Assembly: GCF_028829235.1 (NCBI RefSeq)
Contig: NZ_JAIWJY010000011.1
Location: 85,588-149,587, forward strand
Direction of reading: 5' to 3'
DNA from: Tenacibaculum larymnensis
GTDB lineage: Bacteria > Bacteroidota > Bacteroidia > Flavobacteriales > Flavobacteriaceae
DNA length: 64,000 nucleotides
The first letter of the stretch is position 1; every line of letters begins with the position of its first letter. The notes beneath the pieces are model-generated. The model was not told the DNA's origin. It was given only the letters and a program-made list of their open reading frames with translations, and did not search any database. Of this stretch, positions 8,067 to 16,619 are shown piece by piece. A program made the translations under genes and the position numbers.

Positions 8067-9431
8067 TTATAGTCCATAAATTTTAATTTTATCATTAAAA
8101 GGTAATATCCAATCTTTATGTTTAAAGCTTTCTTTTTGTTTATATAAATCTATGTTAGGGTTTATATATGGTTGACTTAATCGTCCGTTTAATGCTACAA
8201 AACTCTCCACGTAGACTTCTATATTTTTATGACCGTCTTTTTTAAAGTGATCTCCTAAATAATGGGCGTATTCTAAAATAAAATCAGGCTGAAAGCTCAT
8301 TTGCTTTTCTTGAAAAGAGGTTAAAAAATCAGTATTGTTTACATAAAAAAACTTCCCTGTTTCCCCATCAACAATTTTAAAGTTTGCATAACCTGCTTTC
8401 TCCATTAACATAACTCGCCACGAAAAACGAAAACCTTCTTCTGTCCAGAATAATTCTCCTGGATACAATAAGTAACGCCATGGCAATAGAATTTGAAGTA
8501 TAAAAAGAGTTCCTAAGATTGATAAGATGACTTTCTTTTTAAGTTTTGGATATGTATATTCTTTAACTTGTTGAACTGTTTCTGATGAAATTGAGAACAC
8601 TCGTTTTATATATTGAATAATTTTTTCATGTAAAGAGGCATCGAAAAAAATGAGTGTCGCAACAATCATTATAAAAGGAAACATACCTATAGGAAATAAA
8701 ACCCTAGTAAATACATGAAAAAACACAACCAACCCGAAAGCTAACAAACGTGTTCTTTTATACAATAATAAAAAAGGAATTGATAAATCATACAAAGCTC
8801 CACACCAACTCATTGTGTAGTGAAACCATTCTTGTTGCATTAAATTATTTCCTATAAATGGTAAATCATATTTTGATGGTAACCATATTTTTAGGGGTTG
8901 TGCTCTAAATAACCAATCGGAATTTAATTTTGCTAAACCTGCATAAAAGTATACAATTCCTAAAAGCAATTTTACACTATCTATTGTCCATTTTGGCACA
9001 TTTGTATATTCTCTTTTTCTTAGGTAAGCATCTAAAGAAAAACGAGCGTTTGCGGGTAAAAAGATTAGTACAAAACTTAGGATGCTTATAAAGTAGTAAT
9101 GGTTTAAATAGGTTGTTTTATCCATTAACTCTATATAGGTAAAGCTTAGAAAGAATGTTATAATGGCGAATCTATATTTAAACCCTAAAGCCACCAATGC
9201 TGCTGATAAACCACTAATTATAAATAGTAAATATGTATAATTTCCAATAGGTTTTACCCATTCAAAACCGTAATATGAAAAGTGAAATGTAGGTTGTAAA
9301 TATAGTTTTTCTATCCAGCCATGATACCAAAATCGTAGGATACCAAAAAGCATCATAACCCCAAAAAAAACACGAAAAACAGCCAAAGGGGCTGAATTTA
9401 TTTGCTTTGAAAGGTAATTTTTAGAAATCAT
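8067..9431 (-). CDS. HTTM / vitamin K-dependent gamma-carboxylase-like membrane protein
   Basis: About 454 residues with an N-terminal multi-helix HTTM region (~25-270). It contains family-like stretches such as TYLNHYYFISIL and GLAKLNSDWL, followed by further helices and a soluble C-terminal part. Members resemble eukaryotic gamma-glutamyl carboxylase, but bacterial ones in this context have no proven reaction. A GTG start at 9449 is possible; the ATG at 9431 is preferred because it lies behind a near-consensus -7 box (TACTTTTTG, 9453-9461). It overlaps or abuts the TonB receptor gene, so the two form one unit. The recurring DUF4856-imelysin-HTTM-TonB arrangement suggests a role in iron handling. 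Confidence 0.85.
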   Translation of the reverse strand: MISKNYLSKQINSAPLAVFRVFFGVMMLFGILRFWYHGWIEKLYLQPTFHFSYYGFEWVKPIGNYTYLLFIISGLSAALVALGFKYRFAIITFFLSFTYIELMDKTTYLNHYYFISILSFVLIFLPANARFSLDAYLRKREYTNVPKWTIDSVKLLLGIVYFYAGLAKLNSDWLFRAQPLKIWLPSKYDLPFIGNNLMQQEWFHYTMSWCGALYDLSIPFLLLYKRTRLLAFGLVVFFHVFTRVLFPIGMFPFIMIVATLIFFDASLHEKIIQYIKRVFSISSETVQQVKEYTYPKLKKKVILSILGTLFILQILLPWRYLLYPGELFWTEEGFRFSWRVMLMEKAGYANFKIVDGETGKFFYVNNTDFLTSFQEKQMSFQPDFILEYAHYLGDHFKKDGHKNIEVYVESFVALNGRLSQPYINPNIDLYKQKESFKHKDWILPFNDKIKIYGL

Positions 9432-9483
9432 TTTTATGATATGCTTCACCTACAAAAAGTATGACTAAATAGTTATTTTAATA

Positions 9484-9511
9484 AAAGCTGCCTATTTTCA
9501 TAGACAGCTTT
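9484..9511 (-). terminator. Hairpin between imelysin-like and HTTM genes
   Basis: An imperfect 12-bp stem (AAAGCTG..CTAT / ATAG..CAGCTTT, one mismatch) with a short loop. Read on the minus strand it is followed by TTTTATT. It could end the imelysin transcript or set a lower level for the HTTM-receptor pair. Confidence 0.5.
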
Positions 9512-9530
9512 GTTATTTTGTTTTCAATGA

Positions 9531-10634
9531 TTAATCTCCGTCGGCATCAACATAATCTACACTAACATTAAAAGCCTGTAGCATATCTACTTTTAAATAC
9601 ACTACTACTTTTTGTAGCTCATCAAATGATTTTGTCATTTGAGTATTATCTGTGTTTATTTGTTGATAGAAATCATCGTTTAATGTATCTACTTGTGTTT
9701 CAGCTGTATTAAACTGTGTGTTTATTAAGTTTACTAAATCACCTCTTTTTAAGTACTCTAAATAACTTTTAAAACTAATTCCAGAACCCGCTGCGTTAAA
9801 GTTATTTCCGTTGAAAAAATCTTGAACAGCATTTAATGCTTCTAATGCTAATGCTTTTGATGCTACTCGATTGTAATATGCTTCAACTTTTTCTGGTAAT
9901 GGTGTTGATGAAAAGTTTCCTGCTGGAATTCCAAACTTATTAGCTCTTAATCCTTTTTCGTAATAAAAAATAAAATCATTAACCAATTTATTTAATGATG
10001 AGCTAGCTGTATTTCCTGTAGATGCTACAAACTGATCTTTATAACTTCCTTTCCAATCGTTTAGAATTGTAGTTGTTAATCCGCTCATTTGAGCAATCAC
10101 ATCAGTTATATACTTTTTGTAATTAGCTGCATTTGCATCCGTTGTGTATTTTTCTAAAATAGCAGTATCATTTGCTGCTACACCGTACAATAAATAATCT
10201 AACGCTGGAAAACCTTGTGCGTCATGGTTGTTAGAACTATTTAAATCGTATGTTCCGTTACTTATATTACTTTCTACATCTATAACCGTAAGCGGATAAA
10301 TATTAAAAAAGTTTACGAAACCTAATTCTTCGGCCTTACCTATATTAAACATTTCCACGTGTTGCCATGCTTTGTAAGCATTTAACCAAGCTGTACGTAC
10401 TTCTGCTAAAGTTGTTGCATTTGGAGTATCAGTAAAAGAAGTTGCTTTTGTTTCTAACGTAGTTAACTGGCTATCAAACGCTTCAAAAGAAGGTATAATT
10501 ATATTATCTGCTAAATGTGTTAGCATTGCTCCTCTATCAAAGCCATCTGATGTTGTTGGGTTATCTGAACTATCTGAACTACAAGCATAAACTACAACTG
10601 CAAGTAATAGGAAAGGTAAAAACTTTTTAATCAT
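9531..10634 (-). CDS. Imelysin-family lipoprotein
   Basis: A 367-residue lipoprotein (signal MIKKFLPFLLLAVVVYAC, Cys18) of the imelysin/IrpA-like family. Such proteins are helical, sit in the periplasm or outer membrane, and are linked to iron uptake. The family region is visible from LTHLADNIIIPSFEAFDSQL through AWLNAYKAWQHVEMFNIGKA. The usual GxHxxE metal motif is represented here by GFPALDYLLYG, without the His and Glu, so direct metal binding at that site is doubtful. It has its own -7 box (10668-10675) and follows the DUF4856 gene after a hairpin. Assignment to the family is firm; biochemical role is not. Confidence 0.87.
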   Translation of the reverse strand: MIKKFLPFLLLAVVVYACSSDSSDNPTTSDGFDRGAMLTHLADNIIIPSFEAFDSQLTTLETKATSFTDTPNATTLAEVRTAWLNAYKAWQHVEMFNIGKAEELGFVNFFNIYPLTVIDVESNISNGTYDLNSSNNHDAQGFPALDYLLYGVAANDTAILEKYTTDANAANYKKYITDVIAQMSGLTTTILNDWKGSYKDQFVASTGNTASSSLNKLVNDFIFYYEKGLRANKFGIPAGNFSSTPLPEKVEAYYNRVASKALALEALNAVQDFFNGNNFNAAGSGISFKSYLEYLKRGDLVNLINTQFNTAETQVDTLNDDFYQQINTDNTQMTKSFDELQKVVVYLKVDMLQAFNVSVDYVDADGD

Positions 10635-10667
10635 TTTTATTTCTATTTATTCTAAATAAAACTTTTG

Positions 10668-10675
10668 CAAATATA
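10668..10675 (-). promoter_or_regulatory. -7 box of the imelysin-like gene
   Basis: TATATTTG on the minus strand, 34 bases before the ATG at 10634, matches TAnnTTTG exactly. No TTG was found at the usual -33 spacing. It overlaps the hairpin at 10675-10706, so termination of one gene and initiation of the next are packed together. Confidence 0.5.
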
Positions 10676-10706
10676 AAAAGTAGCTATGAAATCATAACTA
10701 CTTTTT
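10675..10706. terminator. Bidirectional-looking hairpin between DUF4856 and imelysin genes
   Basis: AAAAAGTAG (10675-10683) pairs with CTACTTTTT (10698-10706), and TATGA/TCATA extends the stem inward. A/T runs flank both arms, typical of an intrinsic terminator for the DUF4856 gene on the minus strand. Confidence 0.65.
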
Positions 10707-10732
10707 ATAAGAATTCTTAAATTATTTGCTTG

Positions 10733-11932
10733 TTAGCTCCCTGCTTCTGTTACGGTGAAGTTAAATTTAGCAGCGATAGTTTCAGAAACAGTATCTAATG
10801 TTGTTGGTGTAGTATCTTCCCATAAACCATTTCCTGTTCCTAATAAGTCTTCTAATAAACCTTCTACTTCTGTTTTGGTAAAGTATGCTTCTGTAGCATT
10901 ATTTTTACGAGTAAATTGTAAACTGTAAACAAATCCTAAACCTTCTGAAATAGCATGAAATGCTGCTGCCTTATCGGTCGCCCATAAATTTTTACCTTGT
11001 TGTAAGTAATATACTCCTCTAATTGCAATTACATTTGAAATTTTTTCACGAATAATTTCTGCTTGCTCATTACGAACATCATAATTTTTAGCAACAATAG
11101 CTGCTCTTCCTAACTTAAATGCATTGTAAATATCATCTGCTATACCAGCAAAATCAGCGTCACCATTTACTTTTGATAAATATTCGTTTAAAAACTTATC
11201 AGCTTCTAATACTGGTTCAGCTGGGTTAGCTTCGTTACCATATAAGTAACCGTAAGCCTCATCCCACTTATGCTCCATTGTTGTATAACTTTTTCCTTCC
11301 TCAACAACATCATTATCGTTGTTAGTAATATTATTTCCTGCATCTAATACAGCTGTACCTAAGTAGTTGTTTAACATTTGATCAACCATTAAACCTCCGA
11401 TTAATGATTTTGCAAAAATTTGATTCAGCTCAACTCCTTTTCCGTTTATGTATCTAATAGAACCTCCTCCATTTTGTTGAAGTTTACCTGCTGTTCCTGC
11501 TACTGCGTCAACATCCCTGTTTGGAAATACATCATCTACTTGCTCTTTTATCCAAGCATCAAATTGAGCTTTAATTGCATTAGCTTCTGTTGTATTTGCA
11601 GAAAAGAAATCGGTTGAAGCTGCTGTTTTACTACGTACATTTTTACCTGAAGCGTTTAATGTTGCATCGGTAAAGTCTGCATCTCCTTCAGCATGTGCAA
11701 ACATGTTATCTAAATCAGCTTCAGTTTTTACAGTATTTTTTAATGCTGTAATTAATTCAGTAGCCATTTTAATTCGAGTCGTTTGACCTGAAAAACTTAC
11801 TGAGGATTCATTATTTCTTTCAAACTTGTAAGTTGCTGGTGCTTTTACTGAATTTACTGGCTCGTCATCACTCGAACAAGAAGTAAACACTAAAGCTGAT
11901 ACAGCTATCATAGAAAGGATTACTCTTTTCAT
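10733..11932 (-). CDS. DUF4856 lipoprotein
   Basis: A 399-residue lipoprotein (MKRVILSMIAVSALVFTSC, Cys19) matching the DUF4856 family in its opening motif YKFERNNESSVSFSGQTTRIKM. The family is largely confined to Bacteroidota and regularly precedes an imelysin-like gene and a TonB receptor, as here. It is predicted helical and surface or periplasm exposed; no catalytic motif is visible. A role in metal or heme capture alongside the receptor is an inference from context. It is the first gene of the locus and has the best promoter seen in the window. Confidence 0.85.
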   Translation of the reverse strand: MKRVILSMIAVSALVFTSCSSDDEPVNSVKAPATYKFERNNESSVSFSGQTTRIKMATELITALKNTVKTEADLDNMFAHAEGDADFTDATLNASGKNVRSKTAASTDFFSANTTEANAIKAQFDAWIKEQVDDVFPNRDVDAVAGTAGKLQQNGGGSIRYINGKGVELNQIFAKSLIGGLMVDQMLNNYLGTAVLDAGNNITNNDNDVVEEGKSYTTMEHKWDEAYGYLYGNEANPAEPVLEADKFLNEYLSKVNGDADFAGIADDIYNAFKLGRAAIVAKNYDVRNEQAEIIREKISNVIAIRGVYYLQQGKNLWATDKAAAFHAISEGLGFVYSLQFTRKNNATEAYFTKTEVEGLLEDLLGTGNGLWEDTTPTTLDTVSETIAAKFNFTVTEAGS

Positions 11933-11967
11933 CTTATTTAGATTAAGTTTTAATTAATTTTATTTGG

Positions 11968-11998
11968 CAAATTTATATAAGAAATCCAACCTCACAAA
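11968..11998 (-). promoter_or_regulatory. Promoter of the DUF4856-led iron locus
   Basis: On the minus strand TTTG (11998-11995), 19 bases, then TAAATTTG (11975-11968): a full match to the Bacteroidota sigma-ABfr-type consensus. It lies 36 bases before the ATG at 11932. No Fur-box-like palindrome could be confidently drawn around it. Confidence 0.65.
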
Positions 11999-12068
11999 TC
12001 TTATTAAGACTTATTTTAAATAAATTTTAACACTTCTAATTATATCACTAATAAACAAGACTTTAAAA

Positions 12069-13628
12069 CTATTTTAGCTTAAGGAAATTAACAACTGCTT
12101 TACGTATATCATATGCTACTTCTTCTTTTTTTGGCGTATAAATACTTAAAACCCCTTTACTTTTACTTGAAAGCATCGGAATATCAAGTCCTCTTAATAA
12201 ATAATCTGAAAAAGCAACTGTATAAGTTTGGTTTTCTTGAAGTTTACCATTCTTAAGTATCCATTCCCCATTATGTTTATTAGCATTAAATCTTTGTAAA
12301 TAGGCTCCTGTTCCTGAAGATTCTACACCAAAATCTAACACCTTCTTTAATAAGCTTCCTTTAATTTCAACTTTTAAAATCTCTCCTCCATATGGTAATA
12401 CTCTAAAAATATCAACAGCATTTATATCTCCTGATAATTTATCATCTATTCGTACAGACCCTCCATTTACCAAGGCACAGTCTACTTCATTATTATAAGC
12501 TAAGCTCATTGATTCTGCAATAATTTTACCCATATTGGTTTGTACAACTCTAATTGTACTTTCTCTTGCATCTAAAGGTTCAGCTGCCTTGTATATTACT
12601 TCATAAGGATTCGATACTACTTCTTGAATTTTATCTTCTAAGACTGCTTGCCATTTATCTACAACTTCTTTTACACTCGTATCAAAAGGGATTGATTTAT
12701 TAATTTCTTTTAACTCAGATTTAAAGTTAACTTTTTTGGTTTTTGGGTTATATTCAAACCTATGAATATAGGCTGTTTTTGCGTTAGCATCTGCTTTTGT
12801 AATTGTAACCTCTCCTACTTTTGTGTAACTATTTGTGTGTTCGTGCCCTCCCATAATTAATGGCACATTTGGTAAAAGTTTTGCTATTTCTTTATCCTGT
12901 TTAAGTGATGCATGAGTTAACCCTAGTACGATGTCAACTTTATCTTTTATTTCGTTATAAGAACGTTTTATTTCTTTATACATATCTCCATAATACACGT
13001 AACTTTTGGGGTTTGATGGAATACAAACACTTATAAACCCTACTTTTAAAGTAGTTCCATCTGAATTCTTAAATTCTTTAATGAAAAAATCCTTTAACGT
13101 TTCTTTTTTTCCATCAACGATTTTATGAAAATAAGAGTGTTTACCATCAACATTATGTAATACATTGGCTGATATCCAATCAAACTTACTCTCATTCAAA
13201 CGATCTTGTAAATGTGTAAAACTTAAATCGAATTCGTGGTTTCCAAATGCAACAAGGTCAAAGTTCATAGTATTCATTACTTCTACCATTTGTTTCCCTC
13301 TTACTCGTTCACCATTATACTTCATTGTTCCTAGTAAAGATGGTGATAAAAAATCTCCTGCTAATACTAGCATGGTGTTTTTATCTTCTTTTAAAAGTTG
13401 TTTGTGAACTGTTTCTACTCTTGCCATTCCTCCATACATTCCTCCTTGAATTGGAGCTATTTCATATACATCATTTAACTGTAATATTGTGAAATAGATT
13501 TTATCAGTATCTTTTTTAAACTGATACGTTGTCTCTGATGTAGTTGTATTTATTTTCTTTTGAGGAGAACCACAACTAACTAAAGTGTAAGTTATTAAAA
13601 GTAGTAATAGGGTTTTAAATTGCTTCAT
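12069..13628 (-). CDS. 5'-nucleotidase / UshA-like metallophosphatase lipoprotein
   Basis: A 519-residue lipoprotein (signal ending LVSC, Cys19). The N-terminal metallophosphoesterase domain shows the dinuclear-metal motifs LQLNDVYE, LAGDFLSP, FGNHEFD, GLTHAS and GGHEHTN. The C-terminal 5'-nucleotidase domain shows CALVNGGSVRID. Such enzymes hydrolyse nucleotides or cyclic nucleotides in the periplasm to salvage phosphate and nucleosides. The usual first-motif second acidic/His residue is altered (NDVYE rather than NDxHG), a variation common in this subfamily. It has its own -7 box upstream. The substrate is not determinable. Confidence 0.9.
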   Translation of the reverse strand: MKQFKTLLLLLITYTLVSCGSPQKKINTTTSETTYQFKKDTDKIYFTILQLNDVYEIAPIQGGMYGGMARVETVHKQLLKEDKNTMLVLAGDFLSPSLLGTMKYNGERVRGKQMVEVMNTMNFDLVAFGNHEFDLSFTHLQDRLNESKFDWISANVLHNVDGKHSYFHKIVDGKKETLKDFFIKEFKNSDGTTLKVGFISVCIPSNPKSYVYYGDMYKEIKRSYNEIKDKVDIVLGLTHASLKQDKEIAKLLPNVPLIMGGHEHTNSYTKVGEVTITKADANAKTAYIHRFEYNPKTKKVNFKSELKEINKSIPFDTSVKEVVDKWQAVLEDKIQEVVSNPYEVIYKAAEPLDARESTIRVVQTNMGKIIAESMSLAYNNEVDCALVNGGSVRIDDKLSGDINAVDIFRVLPYGGEILKVEIKGSLLKKVLDFGVESSGTGAYLQRFNANKHNGEWILKNGKLQENQTYTVAFSDYLLRGLDIPMLSSKSKGVLSIYTPKKEEVAYDIRKAVVNFLKLK

Positions 13629-13650
13629 TTGGCTTTTTTTATAAGAAAAC

Positions 13651-13658
13651 CAAATTTA
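13651..13658 (-). promoter_or_regulatory. -7 box of the nucleotidase gene
   Basis: TAAATTTG on the minus strand 23 bases before the ATG at 13628, in the 36-base gap after the metalloprotease gene. No -33 TTG at normal spacing. Confidence 0.5.
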
Positions 13659-13664
13659 CGAATT

Positions 13665-14468
13665 CTAATGAAGATATTGACGAGTGTTTTGTCTTATCAT
13701 TTTTCTATATTCTACCAATTCTGGAAATTGATAAAAAAAGTTTATTTTTTTATGTGCTATAGTTCTAGGTTTTTTAATCTTAGGTCTTAACACAAAGGCT
13801 GTCCAGCTTTCAACAATATCTTCTTCTGGACTTTCAGCTGCGTAATCTGTAAGAAACTCTGTTCTATTATTTAAATATAAATCATACAGTTTTTCTACAC
13901 AGTTTGCTTCTGTATAACAATATTTTCTTTGAATAACATCCCAACGATTTAATAATGCTCCTTTCCAAAATATGTTAACAAACCTATTTATATAACTGTT
14001 TTTATAGGCTTCTCCTTCAAGAGTTAAATATAACTCTCCTTCTTCTTGTTGCCTCTTATCTGTTGGTCTTATCTGAGTTCTATTTAGTGTTAGTAAATGT
14101 CCAAACTCATGTACTAAAGTATATACTGACTCGTGTAACCTTCTTTTATCTTTAGTTTCAAAATTAACATCTCTAATGTCTATTTCTAACTGCCATTTAT
14201 CGTTTTTTGAACTCAATGCAACTAAAGCACCCGTTTTTTCATCTACCCCATCCGTCATTAAAACGATACGTTTTATATATTTCTGAGTGAGTTCTTTTGG
14301 GAATATCCTGTTAAATTCTCCCCAATAATAAGCAGCTAAATCATCACTTACTGTTTGATTTTTAATCACTTTACTACCTTTCACATCCCACACCCCTATT
14401 CTTTCACTATCTGTAGATTGTGAAAAAACTGAGAAAAAGAAAAAAAGAAAAATAATATTTAGTTTCAT
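13665..14468 (-). CDS. Putative secreted zinc metalloprotease-like protein
   Basis: A 267-residue protein with a signal peptide (IIFLFFFFSVFSQS). It carries a zincin motif HEFGH in TLVHEFGHLLTL (about residue 118), the two His and Glu expected for zinc binding and catalysis. I do not recognise the family; the text around the motif (LHESVYTLVHEFGH) and the later ESWTAFVLRP resemble basic secreted or putative zinc-binding metallopeptidases of Bacteroidota. It starts 6 bases after the HMG-CoA lyase stop, so the two are co-transcribed. Proteolysis is inferred from the motif alone. Confidence 0.7.
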   Translation of the reverse strand: MKLNIIFLFFFFSVFSQSTDSERIGVWDVKGSKVIKNQTVSDDLAAYYWGEFNRIFPKELTQKYIKRIVLMTDGVDEKTGALVALSSKNDKWQLEIDIRDVNFETKDKRRLHESVYTLVHEFGHLLTLNRTQIRPTDKRQQEEGELYLTLEGEAYKNSYINRFVNIFWKGALLNRWDVIQRKYCYTEANCVEKLYDLYLNNRTEFLTDYAAESPEEDIVESWTAFVLRPKIKKPRTIAHKKINFFYQFPELVEYRKMIRQNTRQYLH

Positions 14469-14474
14469 AATCTT

Positions 14475-15332
14475 TTAAAAAACTTCTAGTGCTTTATTAT
14501 AAGCACTTTCAAAACTCATTGGTTTAATATTAGTTGCTACTTTATTTGCTGTAAAATAAGACAATAACTTTTCAGTTGGCATATTACCTGTTAACTCATC
14601 TTTAGCCATTGGACAACCTCCATAACCTTTAATAGCTCCATCAAAACGTCGGCAACCTGCTTTAAAAGCACTGTCAACTTTTTCATGCCATTTAGTTGGT
14701 GTTGTATGTAAATGAGCTCCAAATTCTATTTGAGGATAACTAGGTATTAAGTTTGAAAACAAGTAGTCTATATCTTCAGGTGTTGAGCTCCCAATTGTGT
14801 CTGACAAAGATAAGATTTTAACACCAAACGACGAAAGTTTTTCTGTCCATTCTCCTACTATTTCAACACTCCAAGGGTCTCCATAAGGGTTTCCAAACCC
14901 CATTGATAAATAAGCTACTACCTCTTTATTTGTTCGGTTTGCTATTGCTAATACCTCTCTTAAAGTATCTATAGATTGATCTATTGTTTTATGCGTATTA
15001 CGCATTTGAAAATTTTCTGATATCGAAAAAGGATATCCTAAATAATCAATTTCTTCAAACTGTGAAGCATCATTTGCTCCTCGCACATTTGCTACAATTG
15101 CTAAAAGTTTGCTTGTAGTAGTAGATAAATCTAACTTCGATAAAACTTCAGCTGTATCTCTCATTTGCGGAATTGCCTTTGGTGACACAAAACTTCCAAA
15201 ATCAATCGTATCAAATCCCACTTTTAACAGTGAATTGATGTATTTAGCCTTCGTCTCTGTGGGAATAAAATGGCTTTTAATTCCTTGCATTGCATCCCTT
15301 GGACATTCAATAATTTTAACACTGTTAACCAT
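14475..15332 (-). CDS. mvaB: Hydroxymethylglutaryl-CoA lyase
   Basis: A 285-residue TIM-barrel lyase that splits HMG-CoA into acetoacetate and acetyl-CoA in leucine degradation. Family signatures include the substrate Arg region IIECPRDAMQG, FGSFVSPKAIPQM, the metal-binding HLHTTP and the catalytic Cys loop GGCPMAKDELTGNMPTE near the C-terminus. Length fits the family (~300). The -7 box lies only 6 bases before the ATG, suggesting a leaderless or nearly leaderless mRNA. Confidence 0.93.
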   Translation of the reverse strand: MVNSVKIIECPRDAMQGIKSHFIPTETKAKYINSLLKVGFDTIDFGSFVSPKAIPQMRDTAEVLSKLDLSTTTSKLLAIVANVRGANDASQFEEIDYLGYPFSISENFQMRNTHKTIDQSIDTLREVLAIANRTNKEVVAYLSMGFGNPYGDPWSVEIVGEWTEKLSSFGVKILSLSDTIGSSTPEDIDYLFSNLIPSYPQIEFGAHLHTTPTKWHEKVDSAFKAGCRRFDGAIKGYGGCPMAKDELTGNMPTEKLLSYFTANKVATNIKPMSFESAYNKALEVF

Positions 15333-15337
15333 TGTGT

Positions 15338-15345
15338 CAAATATA
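15338..15345 (-). promoter_or_regulatory. -7 box very close to the mvaB start
   Basis: TATATTTG on the minus strand ends 6 bases before the ATG at 15332. With the usual start point 5-7 bases downstream of the box, transcription would begin at or beside the start codon. Confidence 0.45.
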
Positions 15346-15490
15346 CATATTTTGATTCATTTTTTTTACTTAGCATTGCTCACTCAACTTTAACAAAAAA
15401 ACAAACACACAACCATTTAATTATCAATAAAATACAATAAATAAAAGATTGAATTATGAAAAATATTTATTTTTAATGATATAAACTGTC

Positions 15491-15511
15491 ACAATTTAAA
15501 AGTTAAATTGT
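15491..15511. promoter_or_regulatory. Inverted repeat upstream of ECF sigma gene
   Basis: ACAATTTA (15491-15498) and its exact complement TAAATTGT (15504-15511) are separated by 5 bases and lie 13-33 bases before the ATG at 15524. The position suits an operator or an autoregulated promoter of the sigma operon. Confidence 0.35.
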
Positions 15512-15523
15512 CTCTAATATAGA

Positions 15524-16099
15524 ATGATTTCATTGGAGTCGCAACAAACACATATCAACCAACTAATCGAACGCTGTAAAAAGAACGATAACTCTGCTCA
15601 AATGCAGGTTTATCAGGGCTATTACAAAGCTATGTATAACACATCGTATCGTATATTAAAAGACGAGTTCGAAGCAGAAGATTTAATTCAAGAAGCATTT
15701 TTAACTGCTTTTACGAAATTAGATACTTTTAAAGGTGAAGTTACTTTTGGTGCGTGGTTAAAAAGAATTGTAATTAATAAAAGTTTAACCCAGTTAAAAA
15801 AAGTTACTCGATATGATGAAGTAAGGATGGATGTGATTCCTAGCTATGAAGTTGAAGATATAGAAATAGATTATAGCTCACTTGAAGTTAAAAGAGTTAT
15901 AAACTGTTTACAGAGCTTAAAGGATAATTACAGAATTGTATTGACTTTAAACCTAATTGAAGGCTATGATTATGAGGAAATCGCTCAAATACTAAACTAT
16001 ACTAATGAAAATGTACGTACAACGGTATCTAGAGCAAAAAAGAAGTTAAAACAGGTATTAGCAAGTAATACTAATAAAACAGAAGTATATGGAGGATAA
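15524..16099 (+). CDS. ECF-type RNA polymerase sigma factor
   Basis: A 191-residue ECF sigma factor. Sigma region 2 is visible at about 25-95 (YKAMYNTSYRILKDEFEAEDLIQEAFLTAF, then FGAWLKRIVIN). Region 4 lies at ~130-185 (LNLIEGYDYEEIAQILNYTNENVRTTVSRAKKKL). It overlaps the next gene by 11 bases, so sigma and its presumed regulator are translationally coupled. The downstream secreted DUF4097 and DUF2807 proteins point to an envelope-related regulon. An inverted repeat precedes the start. Confidence 0.93.
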   Translation: MISLESQQTHINQLIERCKKNDNSAQMQVYQGYYKAMYNTSYRILKDEFEAEDLIQEAFLTAFTKLDTFKGEVTFGAWLKRIVINKSLTQLKKVTRYDEVRMDVIPSYEVEDIEIDYSSLEVKRVINCLQSLKDNYRIVLTLNLIEGYDYEEIAQILNYTNENVRTTVSRAKKKLKQVLASNTNKTEVYGG

Positions 16100-16619
16100 A
16101 CTGCATCAATTTTTTAAAGAAAATGACTTTGATGTTTTTGAGCCTCATCAAGGGCATTTAAATCGCTTTCAACGAAAACTAGAAACACCGAAAAGAGCTA
16201 AAAGACCATCTTATTTTTGGATGAGTATTGCAGCATCTGTGGTATTAGTTTTAGGTTTTTATCTAGGTAGTTATCAGCAAAAAAACACCTACGATTTAGC
16301 TGATATTTCGCCTAAAATGGCTGAAGCTCAAAACTTTTTTGTAACAACTATAAATCAAGAGTTAAAAGAGGTTGAACAATATAGAAATTTAGAAACTGAA
16401 ACGGTTATTGAAGATTCTTTAAACGAAATTGAAGAACTAGAGGACCAATATAAAACCCTTGTAAAAGAATTATCTAAAAGAGAAAATAAACATCAAATTA
16501 TCAGAGAAATGATACAAAATTATCAACAAAGATTAGATGTGTTAGAAAAGCTTCTTTTACGATTAGAATTACAACAAAACCCCGCTAAAATAGAAATATT
16601 AGAAGATGAAATTATATAA
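16089..16619 (+). CDS. Putative membrane anti-sigma factor
   Basis: A 176-residue protein with a short cytoplasmic N-terminus (~40 residues), one membrane helix at ~41-60 (SIAASVVLVLGFYLGS) and a long extracytoplasmic coiled coil (~100-165). Position directly after and overlapping an ECF sigma gene suggests an anti-sigma factor. No His/Cys zinc-binding anti-sigma motif is visible, so it belongs to the non-ZAS type if it is one. The next gene overlaps its end by 14 bases. Confidence 0.7.
   Translation: MEDKLHQFFKENDFDVFEPHQGHLNRFQRKLETPKRAKRPSYFWMSIAASVVLVLGFYLGSYQQKNTYDLADISPKMAEAQNFFVTTINQELKEVEQYRNLETETVIEDSLNEIEELEDQYKTLVKELSKRENKHQIIREMIQNYQQRLDVLEKLLLRLELQQNPAKIEILEDEII

Noticed and set aside
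16089..16619. Zinc-binding anti-sigma domain (ZAS) in the 176-residue protein
   Set aside because: No H-x3-C-x2-C pattern is present; only the position supports an anti-sigma role.
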